From the NCBI RefSeq assembly GCF_900110295.1, contig NZ_FODF01000006.1:62001-126000 (forward strand): 64,000 nt of DNA, given 5' to 3'. The position numbers and the translations under genes are program-made. Shown in pieces: positions 28,330 through 40,644 of the stretch. The DNA is from Peptostreptococcus russellii (GTDB taxonomy: Bacteria; Bacillota; Clostridia; Peptostreptococcales; Peptostreptococcaceae). The notes below the pieces were generated by a model that worked only from the letters and a program-made list of their open reading frames with translations, searched no databases and had not been told where the DNA came from. Every line of letters starts with the position of its first letter. The stretch's first letter is position 1.

Positions 28330-29088
28330 ATGTTAACAAGAAGAGAAAAAATCAACAAGACAGTTGAATGGATTAGAGAAAAGGTAAAGGAAGCTCACTG
28401 TAAGGGAGTTGCAGTAGGGGTTTCTGGTGGTATAGATTCAGCAGTTGTCGCATATCTTATTAAAGAAGCATTCCCAGATAATTCAATGGGTGTAATTATG
28501 AATATAAAAAGCAATCCACAAGATAAAGAAGATGGAATGAAGGTAATCAATGGATGCAATATAGAATATATTGAATTAAATCTTGATGAGCCACAAATAA
28601 TGGTTCTTGATCAGGTAAAAGAAAAATTAAATGAAAAAGAACTTTTAAACAAAGAATCAATGAAGATGACAGATGCAAATCTAAGAGCTAGAATAAGAAT
28701 GTCTGCTTTATATACAGTTGCAAATAATCTAGGGTATTTAGTAGCAGGTACAGATAATGCTGCAGAACTTTATACAGGTTACTTTACAAAGTTTGGAGAT
28801 GGTGGAGTAGATATGCTTCCTATAGCTAATCTTCCAAAGTATGAAGTATATGAATGGGCTAAGGAACTAGGGATACATGAAGATTTAATCAACAAAGCAC
28901 CTTCAGCAGGTTTATGGGAAGGTCAAACTGATGAAAATGAAATGGGTACAACTTATGCTTATATAGATAAGGTAGTTGAAGGCAAGAGAGATGAAGTTCC
29001 AGAAAGAGATCTTGAAATAATAGAGAGACTTCATAGAGTTAGTGAACACAAGAGAGTTCCAGCTCCAAAGCCACCGATATTTGAATAG
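28330..29088 (+). CDS. nadE: NAD+ synthetase, ammonia-dependent
   Basis: 252 residues, the short form without a glutaminase domain. Last step of NAD synthesis: amidates deamido-NAD using ATP and NH3. P-loop of the PP-ATPase fold is GVSGGIDSAV (about 31-40). AGTDNAAELYTGYFTKFGDG, LPIANLPKYEVYEWAKELG and the C-terminal PSAGLWEGQTDENEMG loop and HKRVPAPKPP tail are all present. SD about GGAAATGGAG. No terminator was seen before the next promoter at 29103. Confidence 0.96.
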   Translation: MLTRREKINKTVEWIREKVKEAHCKGVAVGVSGGIDSAVVAYLIKEAFPDNSMGVIMNIKSNPQDKEDGMKVINGCNIEYIELNLDEPQIMVLDQVKEKLNEKELLNKESMKMTDANLRARIRMSALYTVANNLGYLVAGTDNAAELYTGYFTKFGDGGVDMLPIANLPKYEVYEWAKELGIHEDLINKAPSAGLWEGQTDENEMGTTYAYIDKVVEGKRDEVPERDLEIIERLHRVSEHKRVPAPKPPIFE

Positions 29089-29102
29089 ATAAATTCAAAA
29101 TA

Positions 29103-29131
29103 TTTACTTATATATAGAAATATGATAAAAT
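29103..29131 (+). promoter_or_regulatory. yebC promoter
   Basis: TTTACT (29103-29108), 17-bp spacer, TAAAAT (29126-29131), followed by a leader of about 145 nt containing a small AGTGC/GCACT hairpin near 29243. Confidence 0.6.
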
Positions 29132-29283
29132 ATACTGTTGTGATAGGGAAATCATAAAGCTTTGGGGGTTTTTGTGAATAAAATAATTCACATATATCTA
29201 AAGGCACAGTGTACAGAGTACATATTACATAAATTTTCAAGTGCAAAAAGCACTGACGATAAAATAATAAGGAGTGAAAAAGT

Positions 29284-30006
29284 ATGGGTCGTATACACAA
29301 TATTGAAGCAAGAAAAGGTAAGCAGGACGCAGCTAGAGCTAACGTCTTTACAAAACACGCAAGAGCTATAACAGTAGCAGCGAAAGAAGGCGGTGGTGAT
29401 CCAGAATACAACGCATCGTTAAAGGCTGCAATAGCTAAGGCTAAAGCTGATAATATGCCTAATGATAATATAGATAGAGCTATTAAAAAGGGTGTAGGAG
29501 CTGGCGAAGGTGAAGATTATGAATCAATAACTTATGAAGGATACGGACCTGGTGGAGTAGCTATAATAGTTGAAACACTTACAGATAATAAAAATAGAAC
29601 AGCAGGTAACGTAAGATATTATTTTGATAAAAATAATGGAAATCTTGGTACTCCAGGATGTGTATCATTTATGTTCGATAGAAAGGGACAGATACTAATA
29701 TCAAATGAAAATGCTGAAGAAGAAGCACTTATGGAAGCAGCATTAGAATTAGGAGCTGAAGACTTCATAACAGATGAAGATGGATTTGAAGTAGTTACAG
29801 CACCTGAAGATTTCAATACAGTAAGAGATGGTCTTGAAAGTGCAGGATACAAGTTTGTAGTAGCTGATGTAAAGCTAATACCTCAAACTACAACTGCTCT
29901 TGATGAAGCAGGACAGATCAAGTCAATGGAAAAGCTTCTTGATACTTTAGAAGATGATGATGACGTACAGAATGTACATCACAATTGGGAGATGCCAGAA
30001 GCTTAG
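29284..30006 (+). CDS. YebC/PmpR family protein (TACO1-like)
   Basis: 240 residues. Begins [20 protein letters not shown], close to the family hallmark (G-H/R-x-x-N-I-x-x-R-K). [35 protein letters not shown] and [19 protein letters not shown] are family blocks. Formerly called transcription regulators; recent work on the family links them to translation of polyproline stretches. SD AAGGAGTG. A short acidic gene follows 27 bp later, likely in the same transcript. Confidence 0.95.
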   Translation: MGRIHNIEARKGKQDAARANVFTKHARAITVAAKEGGGDPEYNASLKAAIAKAKADNMPNDNIDRAIKKGVGAGEGEDYESITYEGYGPGGVAIIVETLTDNKNRTAGNVRYYFDKNNGNLGTPGCVSFMFDRKGQILISNENAEEEALMEAALELGAEDFITDEDGFEVVTAPEDFNTVRDGLESAGYKFVVADVKLIPQTTTALDEAGQIKSMEKLLDTLEDDDDVQNVHHNWEMPEA

Positions 30007-30033
30007 TAATAGTATTTTTAAAGCAGGTGGATT

Positions 30034-30300
30034 ATGGAACAGGAATACAATATCAAAGAATATAGAATGGACGGACTACAAATAGGAACATTCTTATTCA
30101 AGTATAGAGAAATTATGAATGATGAAGAAAATGAAGTAAAAGAAGTAGAACTAGATGTGTACAAGATAAACGGTCCTATTTTACTATATATGAAGACATA
30201 CAGAGCTCCATATTTAGAAGAAGCCACAGCAGAAAGTATGAGCGAGGCACTTTACGAAGAGTTCTTTGTTATGCATGAAGACGATACAGAAGAAAACTAA
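30034..30300 (+). CDS. Small acidic protein of unknown function
   Basis: 88 residues, Glu-rich. Alternating hydrophobic strands (VKEVELDVYKINGPILLYMKTY) and a helix (EEATAESMSEALYEEFF) suggest a small alpha/beta fold. SD GCAGGTGG. It follows yebC by 27 bp and is closed by the terminator at 30348-30381, so it should be the second gene of that transcript. No family was recognised. Confidence 0.7.
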   Translation: MEQEYNIKEYRMDGLQIGTFLFKYREIMNDEENEVKEVELDVYKINGPILLYMKTYRAPYLEEATAESMSEALYEEFFVMHEDDTEEN

Positions 30301-30347
30301 TCTTTAATATAGAGGTTTTTTAAGAAAAAATTCAACAGACAATATAG

Positions 30348-30381
30348 AAAACAGCTAGAGTTAAAAGCACTTGGCTGTTTT
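30348..30381 (+). terminator. Terminator after the yebC unit
   Basis: AAAACAGC (30348-30355) pairs with GCTGTTTT (30374-30381), T-run following. Confidence 0.7.
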
Positions 30382-30675
30382 TTATTTTGCAAGAAATTAG
30401 TAAGGTATATTGAAAGTGAGGATGCAAATATATAATTAAAAAGATTTACAAAACTTAGTAATAATGGAAATAACTTTTGAAAATTAAAGTATATAATAAA
30501 ATGAATACAATGTGGAAAATCATATAAATATAAGTTAAAAGACTATATTTTACTAAAAAAATTAGAAAAATAACCGCAAAAAAAGAATAATTTTTTTAAA
30601 AATGAATTTTTGAGTTTAGATATTCAAAAAGATGTGTATATATATAAATATAATAAAAAAGGAGAATAAAATTAT

Positions 30676-31077
30676 ATGAAAAAATTTATAGCTGAATTTA
30701 AAGAATTTGCCATGAGAGGAAATGTAATAGACTTGGCAGTCGGTGTTGTAATAGGTGGTGCTTTCTCAAAGATAGTATCATCATTAGTTGAGAATATTAT
30801 AACACCATTTATCGGAATTATAACAGGTGGGACAGATGTATCTGGTCTTATGCTACAAATAGGAAATGCACAGTTTAAGTACGGAGCATTCCTGCAATCA
30901 GTGATTGACTTTGTAATTATAGCATTTTCTATATTTATTTTTATTAAACTTATAAACAGTTTGAAGAGCAAGGTTGCAAAGCCTGAAGAAGAAACTGTTG
31001 AAGAAGTTGCACTTACTAAATCAGAAGAACTTCTAGTAGAAATAAGAGATATGCTAGCAAAGGAAAATCAGAAGTAA
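30676..31077 (+). CDS. mscL: Large-conductance mechanosensitive channel
   Basis: 133 residues, typical of MscL. Homopentameric osmotic safety valve of the cytoplasmic membrane. The N-terminal [27 protein letters not shown] (S1 helix and pore-lining TM1) and TM2 ([18 protein letters not shown]) are present. The periplasmic loop is short, and the C-terminal Glu/Lys-rich helix bundle ([18 protein letters not shown]) closes it. SD AAGGAG, spacing about 10. No neighbour is functionally linked. Confidence 0.96.
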   Translation: MKKFIAEFKEFAMRGNVIDLAVGVVIGGAFSKIVSSLVENIITPFIGIITGGTDVSGLMLQIGNAQFKYGAFLQSVIDFVIIAFSIFIFIKLINSLKSKVAKPEEETVEEVALTKSEELLVEIRDMLAKENQK

Positions 31078-31217
31078 TCTAATTTTAAAAGAATTTAATA
31101 TTATAATTAAAATTAGATTAAATGGGTATATTCTTAATACAATACAGGAAGTATTTTAATTCAACTATATTTGATTATAATTGTTTAAGTATAATGATTG
31201 ATTAAGAGGAGGATTAT

Positions 31218-31682
31218 ATGAAAATAGGAGACAAGGCACCGGATTTTACATTACCAGACAAGGATGGTAAGGAAGTTTCTTTATCAGACTACAAAGGTAA
31301 AAAGATAATACTTTATTTTTATCCTAAGGATAATACACCGGGCTGTACTAAACAGGCATGTAACTTCAGAGATAATTACCCTCAAATAACTGAAAAAGGT
31401 GCAGAAGTAATAGGAATTAGTAAAGATGGAGTGAAGTCACACAGCAATTTTGCAGCAAAGCATGAGCTTCCATTTATTCTTCTGTCTGACAAGGATTTAG
31501 AAGTTATCAAGATGTACGATGTCTGGAAAGAAAAAAAGATGTTCGGAAAGACATCAATGGGAGTAGTGAGAACTACTTTTCTAATTGATGAAGAAGGAAC
31601 GATAATAGATATAATGGACGGAAAAAGAATGAAATCAACGACAAATGCAGATGATGTAATAAAATCTGGATTTTTAGAATAA
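31218..31682 (+). CDS. bcp: Peroxiredoxin of the BCP (thiol peroxidase) type
   Basis: 154 residues. Thioredoxin-dependent reduction of H2O2 and organic peroxides. FYPKDNTPGCTKQACNFRD carries the peroxidatic Cys (PGCT) and, five residues on, a second Cys in the place of an atypical 2-Cys resolving residue. GDKAPDFTLPDKDGKEVSL is the usual N-terminus. SD GAGGAGG. Terminator at 31710-31735. Confidence 0.94.
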   Translation: MKIGDKAPDFTLPDKDGKEVSLSDYKGKKIILYFYPKDNTPGCTKQACNFRDNYPQITEKGAEVIGISKDGVKSHSNFAAKHELPFILLSDKDLEVIKMYDVWKEKKMFGKTSMGVVRTTFLIDEEGTIIDIMDGKRMKSTTNADDVIKSGFLE

Positions 31683-31709
31683 CTATTCACTAATATTTAC
31701 TTAACTCAA

Positions 31710-31735
31710 AATGCTTCCACAAATGTGGAAGCATT
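31710..31735 (+). terminator. bcp terminator
   Basis: AATGCTTCCACA pairs with TGTGGAAGCATT, followed by TTTTT. Confidence 0.92.
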
Positions 31736-34160
<2,425 letters not shown>

Positions 34161-34243
34161 CATTTCAAATAAAATTCATATAAATTTTATAAAAAGTATT
34201 AAAAAATTTATGAAGATAGAGTATTATTAGTTATGTATAAAAA

Positions 34244-34263
34244 GGGGATGCAAATTGCACCCC
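34244..34263 (+). promoter_or_regulatory. Hairpin without a T-run in the rph leader
   Basis: GGGGATGCA and TGCACCCC-type pairing around AAT, 46 bases before the rph start. No T-run follows, so it is not an intrinsic terminator. It may be a processing or regulatory hairpin. Confidence 0.4.
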
Positions 34264-34309
34264 TGTAAAATAAAGTGAAAGATTATAATTTTAGATAGGG
34301 GCGGATAGA

Positions 34310-35686
34310 ATGAACAAGATAGCAGGAAGTCAAAGACCGGATAATAGAGCATTTGATGAAATAAGAAATGTGAGAATTACTAGAAACTTTACTAAGTACT
34401 CACAGGGGTCAGTGCTTATAGAAGTTGGTGAAACAAAGGTAATATGCACAGCTACTGTAGAAGAAGGAGTACCACCATTTTTGAAGGGTGCTGGAAGTGG
34501 TTGGATAAGTGCAGAATATTCTATGTTGCCAAGCGCTACACAAAAAAGAAAGAGAAGAGACTCAAGCAAGGGTAAGGTAGACGGGAGAAGTCAGGAAATA
34601 CAGAGATTAATTGGTAGAGCCATTAGATCAGTAGTGAATCTATCTGCACTTGGAGAAAGAACAATATGGATAGACTGTGATGTAATACAGGCAGACGGTG
34701 GTACAAGAACTGCATCAATAACAGGTGCATATGTGGCACTAGCAGATGCTCTATATACTTTATACAAGCACAAAGACATCAAGAAAATGCCTATGGATAC
34801 AATGCTTGCTGCAGTAAGTGTCGGTGTAGTAGACGGGGATGTAAGACTAGATATATGTTACGATGAAGACTCTAATGCAGAAGTAGATACAAATGTTGTA
34901 ATGAACAATCGTGGAGAATTTATAGAAATACAGGGAACTGGTGAAGAAAGACCTTTCACTAAGTTAGAGCTTGTAAAAATTCTTGAATATGCTGAAAAGG
35001 GAAATAAAGAACTTATGAGAATTCAGAGAAAAGTTCTTGGAGAAGTAGCAGATGCTACAATTGGTTGCGAATATGAGAGAGAAGCAGTAATAGCTACAGG
35101 AAATGCACACAAACTAGAAGAAATAGGCACTATTTTAAAGGATATAGATTTTAAGATTGAATCTTTAAAAGATGTAGGTCTTGATGGTATAGAAATAATA
35201 GAAGACGGAAAAACATTTGAGCATAATGCTCTTATTAAGGCTAGAACAATAGCTAAAAAGACTGGAAAAATTGCAATAGCAGATGATTCAGGTATAGAAG
35301 TTGATGCTCTTGGAAAAAGACCTGGAGTATTCTCAGCTAGATATGCAGGTGAAAATGCAACGGATGAAGATAACAGAAAAAAGATGTTTGAAGAACTTGG
35401 TGATACACCTATGAGCAAAAGAACTGCTAGATATGTATGTGTAATAGCAGCTGTATTCCCAGATGGAAAAGAACTTATTTCAAGAGGTGTAGTTGATGGA
35501 AAAATAGCAATGGAAGAAAAGGGCGAAAATGGATTTGGATATGATAGTATGTTTATACCTGAAGGATACGACTATACATTTGGTCAGCTTCCAATAGAGG
35601 TTAAAAATAGTTTTAGCCATAGATCTAGGGCTCTTGAAAAAATGAAAATACAACTTGAAAATATAATAAAATCAAGAACAATATAG
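34310..35686 (+). CDS. rph: Fusion of ribonuclease PH and RdgB/HAM1 dITP/XTP pyrophosphatase
   Basis: 458 residues, two complete enzymes in one chain. Residues 1-245 are RNase PH, a phosphorolytic 3'-5' exoribonuclease for tRNA 3' ends ([59 protein letters not shown]). Residues about 250-458 are the non-canonical purine NTP pyrophosphatase that clears dITP/XTP ([55 protein letters not shown]). The reading frame passes straight through, with no stop or SD between them. The same fusion is known from some other Firmicutes. SD GGGGCGG. Confidence 0.95.
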   Translation: MNKIAGSQRPDNRAFDEIRNVRITRNFTKYSQGSVLIEVGETKVICTATVEEGVPPFLKGAGSGWISAEYSMLPSATQKRKRRDSSKGKVDGRSQEIQRLIGRAIRSVVNLSALGERTIWIDCDVIQADGGTRTASITGAYVALADALYTLYKHKDIKKMPMDTMLAAVSVGVVDGDVRLDICYDEDSNAEVDTNVVMNNRGEFIEIQGTGEERPFTKLELVKILEYAEKGNKELMRIQRKVLGEVADATIGCEYEREAVIATGNAHKLEEIGTILKDIDFKIESLKDVGLDGIEIIEDGKTFEHNALIKARTIAKKTGKIAIADDSGIEVDALGKRPGVFSARYAGENATDEDNRKKMFEELGDTPMSKRTARYVCVIAAVFPDGKELISRGVVDGKIAMEEKGENGFGYDSMFIPEGYDYTFGQLPIEVKNSFSHRSRALEKMKIQLENIIKSRTI

Positions 35687-35784
35687 CTTTATCAATGGAT
35701 TTTAGAGTAGATAATTCTTTTTAAAGCAAGTTGTGAATATAAATTAGAAATAAGAGTTATTTATATATAGAAAATTTGGATCTA

Positions 35785-35816
35785 AAAATAGTGTAACTAT
35801 ATAGTTACACTATTTT
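35785..35816 (+). terminator. Terminator after rph-rdgB
   Basis: AAAATAGTGTAACTAT (35785-35800) pairs with ATAGTTACACTATTTT (35801-35816): a perfect 16-bp palindrome followed by TGC. Confidence 0.85.
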
Positions 35817-35900
35817 TGCAAATTGGAATATGAAAGTATTTGTCTAAAATATATAAAAGGTTAGAAAAAAGATAAGTATAAAATAATGAAAGGAGAAATA

Positions 35901-36377
35901 ATGAAAATAGCAGTAATATCAGATTCGCACAGAGTGAAAAGATATATGGATAGTGCAATAAAAATTATCAAAGAAGAAAAAATAGAATTGATACTTCATG
36001 CAGGAGATAACTTTAGAGACTCCATATACTTTAAGGAAAAGACAGGAATTCCAGTTATTGCAGTAGCTGGGAATTGTGATTTTGATAATGTTGAAACAGA
36101 GCTTGACCTTGAATGTGAGGGCATAACAATATTTTTAACGCATGGTCATCATTATGGGGTAAAATATGGATTAGAGACAATAGCAGAAGAAGCAAAGGAA
36201 AGAGGAGCAAAAATAACTATATTCGGACATACTCACATTAAGGAAAATCAAATTATTGATGGGGTAGAAGTTATTAATCCAGGAAGCCTTTCTATGCCCA
36301 GAGATGGAAGAGACAGAAGCTTTATAATTATGGATATAGAAAATGGAAATTATAACTATGAATACAGATTTATATAA
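35901..36377 (+). CDS. YfcE/MJ0936 family metallophosphoesterase
   Basis: 158 residues from the ATG at 35901, which is led by AAAGGAG; the ATG at 35886 overlaps that SD. Calcineurin-like phosphoesterase motifs: SDSH (about 8), LHAGDN, AGNCD, THGHHYG and GHTH. Small cytoplasmic phosphodiesterase of unclear substrate. In many Clostridia it follows rdgB; here a terminator separates them. Confidence 0.92.
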   Translation: MKIAVISDSHRVKRYMDSAIKIIKEEKIELILHAGDNFRDSIYFKEKTGIPVIAVAGNCDFDNVETELDLECEGITIFLTHGHHYGVKYGLETIAEEAKERGAKITIFGHTHIKENQIIDGVEVINPGSLSMPRDGRDRSFIIMDIENGNYNYEYRFI

Positions 36378-36695
36378 TAAATAATAATTACTTGTAAACA
36401 GACTAAAAGTTTATTTATTTTGACAAAAATTTGCAATAAAATAAAAAATAACATAGACTGTAATTAAGTAAGTACAGATATTGTGAAAAATTATGAAAGC
36501 AATAATCATTGATTTGTATTTTTATGTTTATTAGTGTTAATAAAAAAGCTAAAAACAATTAAAGAAATGCTAGATTTTTGTAAAAATGGGTGCAATTTCA
36601 AGCGTTTTATAGTATAATTAAATGGTTGAATTGTGTTTTTATATAATGACAATTAAAAGAATAGTATAGAACATTAAACTTAGGAGGAAAATTTT
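36378..36695 (+). promoter_or_regulatory. Spacer and leader upstream of tig
   Basis: A TATAAT at 36613-36618 with GTGCAA 17 bp upstream (36590-36595) is the likely tig promoter. A TTGACA near 36420 with a TAAAAA at 16 bp is a second candidate. No gene seen. Confidence 0.45.
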
Positions 36696-37979
36696 ATGAA
36701 AGCTGAATTAATAAAAAAAGAAGGTAATTCTGTAAAATTCGAAATATTAGTTGATGGTGCAGAGTTTGAAAAGGCTATAGATAAGGCATACAATAAAACT
36801 AAATCAAGATACAATATACCTGGTTTCAGAAAGGGTAAGGCACCTAGAAAGATAATAGAACTTAACTATGGTAAGGGAGTATTTTTCAATGATGCACTAG
36901 ATATAGTACTTCCAGAAGTATACCCACAGGCAATAGATGCTCTAGAAATAGATGTAGTAAGCCAGCCACAGCTAGACATCAAGGAAATAAAGGAAGACGG
37001 AACAATAGTTTTAACAGCTGATGTTGATGTTAAGCCTGAATTTACAATAGAAGACTACAAGGGTGTAGAAATAGAAAAGATAGAAAAAGAAGTTTCTGAA
37101 GAAGAAATAAAGAATGAATTAGATGCTCTTCTTGAAAAGCAGTCTAGAATGGTAGAAGTAGAAGGACCAGTAGAAAACGGACTAATAGCAAATATAGACT
37201 TTGCTGGAACTTTAGATGGTGAAGCATTTGAAGGTGGAACTGCTGAAGGATATTCACTAGAAGTTGGTTCAGGTTCATTTATACCAGGATTTGAAGAACA
37301 GATGATAGGAAAGCCAGTTGGAGAAGAATTTGACGTAAACGTTACTTTCCCAGAAGACTATCCAGCAGAAGAATTAGCTGGTAAGCCAGTAGTATTCAAG
37401 GTTCTTGTACATGATCTAAAGAAGAAGGAACTTCCAGAATTAGATGACAACTTCGCTAAGGACACAACTGAATTTGAATCTTTAGAAGAATTAAAGAATG
37501 ATATAAAGGCTAAGCTTCAGGAAAAGGCTGATTCAGAAGCTAAGGACGAAATGAAGAATGCAGTAGTTAACGCTATAGCTGAAAAGGTAGAAATAGAAAT
37601 ACCTAAGTCAATGGTAGAAAGCCAGATAGACAGACAGTTAGATGAAATAAACATGCAGTTAAGCTATCAGGGATGGTCTTTAGAAAAGTTTGCTGAATTA
37701 TCAGGTCAGAGCATAGACGAAATAAGAGAAGCTAGAAGAGAAGAAGCTGAAAATCTTGTTAAGAATACTTTAATAATAGAAAAGATAGCTGAACTTGAAA
37801 ATGTTGAAGTAACAGAAGAAGATATCGAAAAGGATATGGAAAACTTCGCTAAGATGTACAACATGGAAGTAGCTAAGATAAAGGAAGCTCTAGGCGAAGC
37901 TGAACTAGACGGAATAAAGAACAGATTAAAGAACGAAAAGACTGTTGAAATGCTACTAGATGCTGCAACAGTAAAGTAA
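36696..37979 (+). CDS. tig: Trigger factor
   Basis: 427 residues. Ribosome-associated chaperone with peptidyl-prolyl isomerase activity. The ribosome-binding signature is present as NIPGFRKGKAPRKI (about 42-55). FKBP-type PPIase domain at about 150-245 (IDFAGTLDGEAFEGG, GSGSFIPGFEEQMIG). The C-terminal chaperone arms are helical. AGGAGG precedes the ATG. First gene of the conserved tig-clpP-clpX-lon-engB block; a hairpin terminator at 38138-38162 separates it from clpP. Confidence 0.97.
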   Translation: MKAELIKKEGNSVKFEILVDGAEFEKAIDKAYNKTKSRYNIPGFRKGKAPRKIIELNYGKGVFFNDALDIVLPEVYPQAIDALEIDVVSQPQLDIKEIKEDGTIVLTADVDVKPEFTIEDYKGVEIEKIEKEVSEEEIKNELDALLEKQSRMVEVEGPVENGLIANIDFAGTLDGEAFEGGTAEGYSLEVGSGSFIPGFEEQMIGKPVGEEFDVNVTFPEDYPAEELAGKPVVFKVLVHDLKKKELPELDDNFAKDTTEFESLEELKNDIKAKLQEKADSEAKDEMKNAVVNAIAEKVEIEIPKSMVESQIDRQLDEINMQLSYQGWSLEKFAELSGQSIDEIREARREEAENLVKNTLIIEKIAELENVEVTEEDIEKDMENFAKMYNMEVAKIKEALGEAELDGIKNRLKNEKTVEMLLDAATVK

Positions 37980-38137
37980 TATCTGATTTTTATTTTAGTC
38001 AATATTAGAAAGTTAAGTAAAATACTCTTATTTAAGATTATTCCAAAGACTTTTATAATAATTTAAAAATATTCATATATCTTATATTTAGTATAGGTTA
38101 TATTTAGGAAAAAATAGTATTATATAATTATGTTGAT

Positions 38138-38162
38138 AAAGACCACAAACTTTGTGGTCTTT
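38138..38162 (+). terminator. Terminator or attenuator between tig and clpP
   Basis: AAAGACCACAAA (38138-38149) pairs with TTTGTGGTCTTT (38151-38162). The T-run is short (TTTAT) and the clpP SD starts about 18 bases later, so read-through is likely. Confidence 0.75.
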
Positions 38163-38191
38163 ATCTAAAATTGCGAATTGGAGGTGCAAAA

Positions 38192-38776
38192 ATGGCATTA
38201 GTACCATATGTAGTAGAACAAGATGGTAGAGGTGAAAGATCATACGATATCTACTCAAGACTTTTAAAAGATAGAATCATATTTTTAGGAGATGAAGTAA
38301 ATGATGCAACTGCTAGCTTGGTAGTAGCTCAGTTATTATTCTTAGAGGCAGATGATCCTGATAAGGATATTCACCTATATATAAATTCTCCAGGCGGAAG
38401 TGTAACAGCAGGTATGGCAATATACGATACAATGCAGTATATAAAGGCAGATGTAAGTACAATATGTATAGGTATGGCGGCATCAATGGGAGCATTCCTT
38501 CTAGCTGCTGGAGCAAAAGGAAAGAGATTTGCCCTTCCTAATAGTACAATAATGATTCACCAGCCTTTAGGCGGTTCAAGAGGACAGGCAACAGATGTAG
38601 AAATACATACTAAGTTCTTATTGGATACAAAGAAAAAGTTAAATGAAATTTTAGCTGAAAGAACAGGTCAGCCTTTAGATATAGTTAAGGAAAATACTGA
38701 ACGTGACAACTTTATGACTTCAGAACAGGCTAAGGAATTTGGTCTAATAGATGAAGTAATCACAAACAGACTGTAA
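38192..38776 (+). CDS. clpP: ATP-dependent Clp protease proteolytic subunit
   Basis: 194 residues. Tetradecameric serine protease working with ClpX and ClpC. The catalytic triad is visible: Ser in GMAASMGAF (about 98), His in MIHQPLGG (about 123) and Asp in TERDNFMT (about 172). ATG at 38192 with SD GGAGGTG; the TTG at 38171 lies upstream of that SD. It precedes clpX by 145 bp. Confidence 0.97.
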   Translation: MALVPYVVEQDGRGERSYDIYSRLLKDRIIFLGDEVNDATASLVVAQLLFLEADDPDKDIHLYINSPGGSVTAGMAIYDTMQYIKADVSTICIGMAASMGAFLLAAGAKGKRFALPNSTIMIHQPLGGSRGQATDVEIHTKFLLDTKKKLNEILAERTGQPLDIVKENTERDNFMTSEQAKEFGLIDEVITNRL

Positions 38777-38921
38777 AAACTTTACAGTAGTGTTATAATG
38801 TAATTAAGAAATAAAAAGGTAATATTAATTACTAAAATTTGATGTATGCAGTATTACCGTAAACTACATAATTAAAAATAATCGCTTATGCGATACTATG
38901 TAAGTGGAAGGAAGTGAGAGA

Positions 38922-40184
38922 GTGACAAAGCAGGAAAACAAGCAGTACAGATGTTCATTTTGTGGAAAAAGTCAGGACCAAGTAAAGAGAATAATAGCTG
39001 GTCCAGGTGTATATATATGTGATGAATGCGTAGAGTTATGCGGCGAAATAATCAAGGAAGAAATTGATGAAAGTGAAGAAATACTTGAAGGTGGTCTTCC
39101 AAAGCCAAAGGAAATAATGGAAATACTTGATGACTATGTAATAGGTCAGAAGAGTGCCAAGAAGGCTTTATCAGTTGCGGTATACAATCATTACAAGAGA
39201 ATATACAGTGGCAAAAAGAACACTGAAGGCATTGATATACAAAAGAGTAATATCCTATTGTTAGGACCAACTGGTTCAGGTAAGACATTGTTGGCTCAGA
39301 CATTAGCAAAGATACTAAATGTACCATTTGCAATAGCTGATGCAACATCTCTTACAGAAGCAGGATATGTCGGTGAAGACGTTGAAAATATCATACTAAA
39401 GCTAGTACAGGCGGCAGATTTTGATATTGAAAAAGCCCAGAAGGGTATTATATATATAGATGAAATAGATAAGATTTCAAAGAAGTCTGATAACCCATCT
39501 ATAACTAGAGATGTTAGTGGTGAAGGAGTACAGCAGGCATTACTAAAAATACTTGAAGGTACAGTAGCTAACGTTCCTCCAACAGGTGGAAGAAAGCATC
39601 CTCATCAGGAATTCTTAAAGGTAGATACAACTGATATATTATTTATATTAGGTGGTGCCTTTGACGGAATTGAAAAGATAGTACAGAAGCGTGGAAATGA
39701 AAAAGTTCTAGGCTTTGGTGCCAAGATAGAAAGCAAGGCTGATATGGATCTAGGAAAGCTTTATTCAAAAGTAATCCCTGATGACCTTCTTAAATTTGGT
39801 ATAATACCAGAATTTATAGGTAGAATACCAGTAATAGCAACATTAGACTTACTAGATGAAGATTCTCTAGTGAAGATACTTACTGAGCCAAAAAACTCAT
39901 TAGTAAAGCAGTATACAAAGTTATTTGAATATGATGATGCTAAACTAGAATTTGAAGAAGATGCACTTAGAGCTATAGCTAAAAAGGCAATAGCAAGAAA
40001 TACAGGTGCAAGAGGTCTGAGAAGTATAATAGAACATTCTCTTATGGATGCAATGTTTGAGATACCTTCTCTTGAGAATGTAGAAAAGGTAGTTGTAACT
40101 AAAGAATGTATAGAAGATGGTGCAAAACCATTAGTTGTATACAACGACGTTCATGAAATAGTAAACGACGAACCAATATCATAA
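38922..40184 (+). CDS. clpX: Clp protease ATP-binding subunit ClpX
   Basis: 420 residues from the GTG at 38922, which has GGAAGG/AAGTGAG upstream; the GTG at 38904 overlaps the SD. AAA+ unfoldase. N-terminal Zn-binding domain ([15 protein letters not shown]), Walker [11 protein letters not shown] (about 114), Walker [11 protein letters not shown], pore loop GYVGEDV, the IGF-loop region LGFGAK, and sensor 2 GARGLR. Terminator at 40204-40234. Confidence 0.97.
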   Translation: MTKQENKQYRCSFCGKSQDQVKRIIAGPGVYICDECVELCGEIIKEEIDESEEILEGGLPKPKEIMEILDDYVIGQKSAKKALSVAVYNHYKRIYSGKKNTEGIDIQKSNILLLGPTGSGKTLLAQTLAKILNVPFAIADATSLTEAGYVGEDVENIILKLVQAADFDIEKAQKGIIYIDEIDKISKKSDNPSITRDVSGEGVQQALLKILEGTVANVPPTGGRKHPHQEFLKVDTTDILFILGGAFDGIEKIVQKRGNEKVLGFGAKIESKADMDLGKLYSKVIPDDLLKFGIIPEFIGRIPVIATLDLLDEDSLVKILTEPKNSLVKQYTKLFEYDDAKLEFEEDALRAIAKKAIARNTGARGLRSIIEHSLMDAMFEIPSLENVEKVVVTKECIEDGAKPLVVYNDVHEIVNDEPIS

Positions 40185-40203
40185 AACACATTAGAAATTA
40201 CAT

Positions 40204-40234
40204 AAAAAAGAGTGGTAAATTTTACCACTTTTTT
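40204..40234 (+). terminator. clpX terminator
   Basis: AAAAAGAGTGGTAAA pairs with TTTACCACTTTTT, followed by a T-run. Confidence 0.85.
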
Positions 40235-40644
40235 TTATTTTTATTTTAAGAATTCCATTTCAGAAAATAAAAATTTACATAAGAATAAATTGCTTTAGAA
40301 AGAGAAAAATGTATATAATATCAGCGAAAATACATAAAAAAAGCAATAAGAAGTAGAAATTTGCAAAAAAAGTAGATTAATTTGCTTTTTTTGCTATAAA
40401 GTTGTTGAATTTAGGTATACACATATATATAATAGTTTATACAATGGAAATCTACAATTTCAGAAAAAGCTCTGAAAATGCTCGTAAACTGTTAAAAAGT
40501 CAAAGGTATTATATTTTAGAATAGAGTAATTTAAGATTATTATAGTATAATACTATTCAACGGGTTAATAAAAATAAAAGCTCCTGTTGAATATAAGGAA
40601 ATAAATGAACAACTTGCAATTTATTGCAATGGAAAGGAGAGCTT
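40235..40644 (+). promoter_or_regulatory. lon upstream region with a palindrome near the start of transcription
   Basis: TATAAT at 40546-40551 is followed at once by TATTCAACGGG (40554-40564), which pairs with CTCCTGTTGAATA (40583-40593, one G-T pair). This can be an operator or a 5' hairpin. A single CtsR-like half site AGTCAAA is at 40498-40504, but the second half is missing. No CIRCE element was seen. Confidence 0.4.

Noticed and set aside
29162-29371. Open frame just before and into yebC
   Set aside because: It overlaps yebC in another frame, has poor composition, and covers the leader; yebC has the clear SD and family match.
40498-40504. CtsR operator upstream of lon
   Set aside because: Only one heptad (AGTCAAA) is present; the second half of the direct repeat is absent, so no CtsR site can be claimed.
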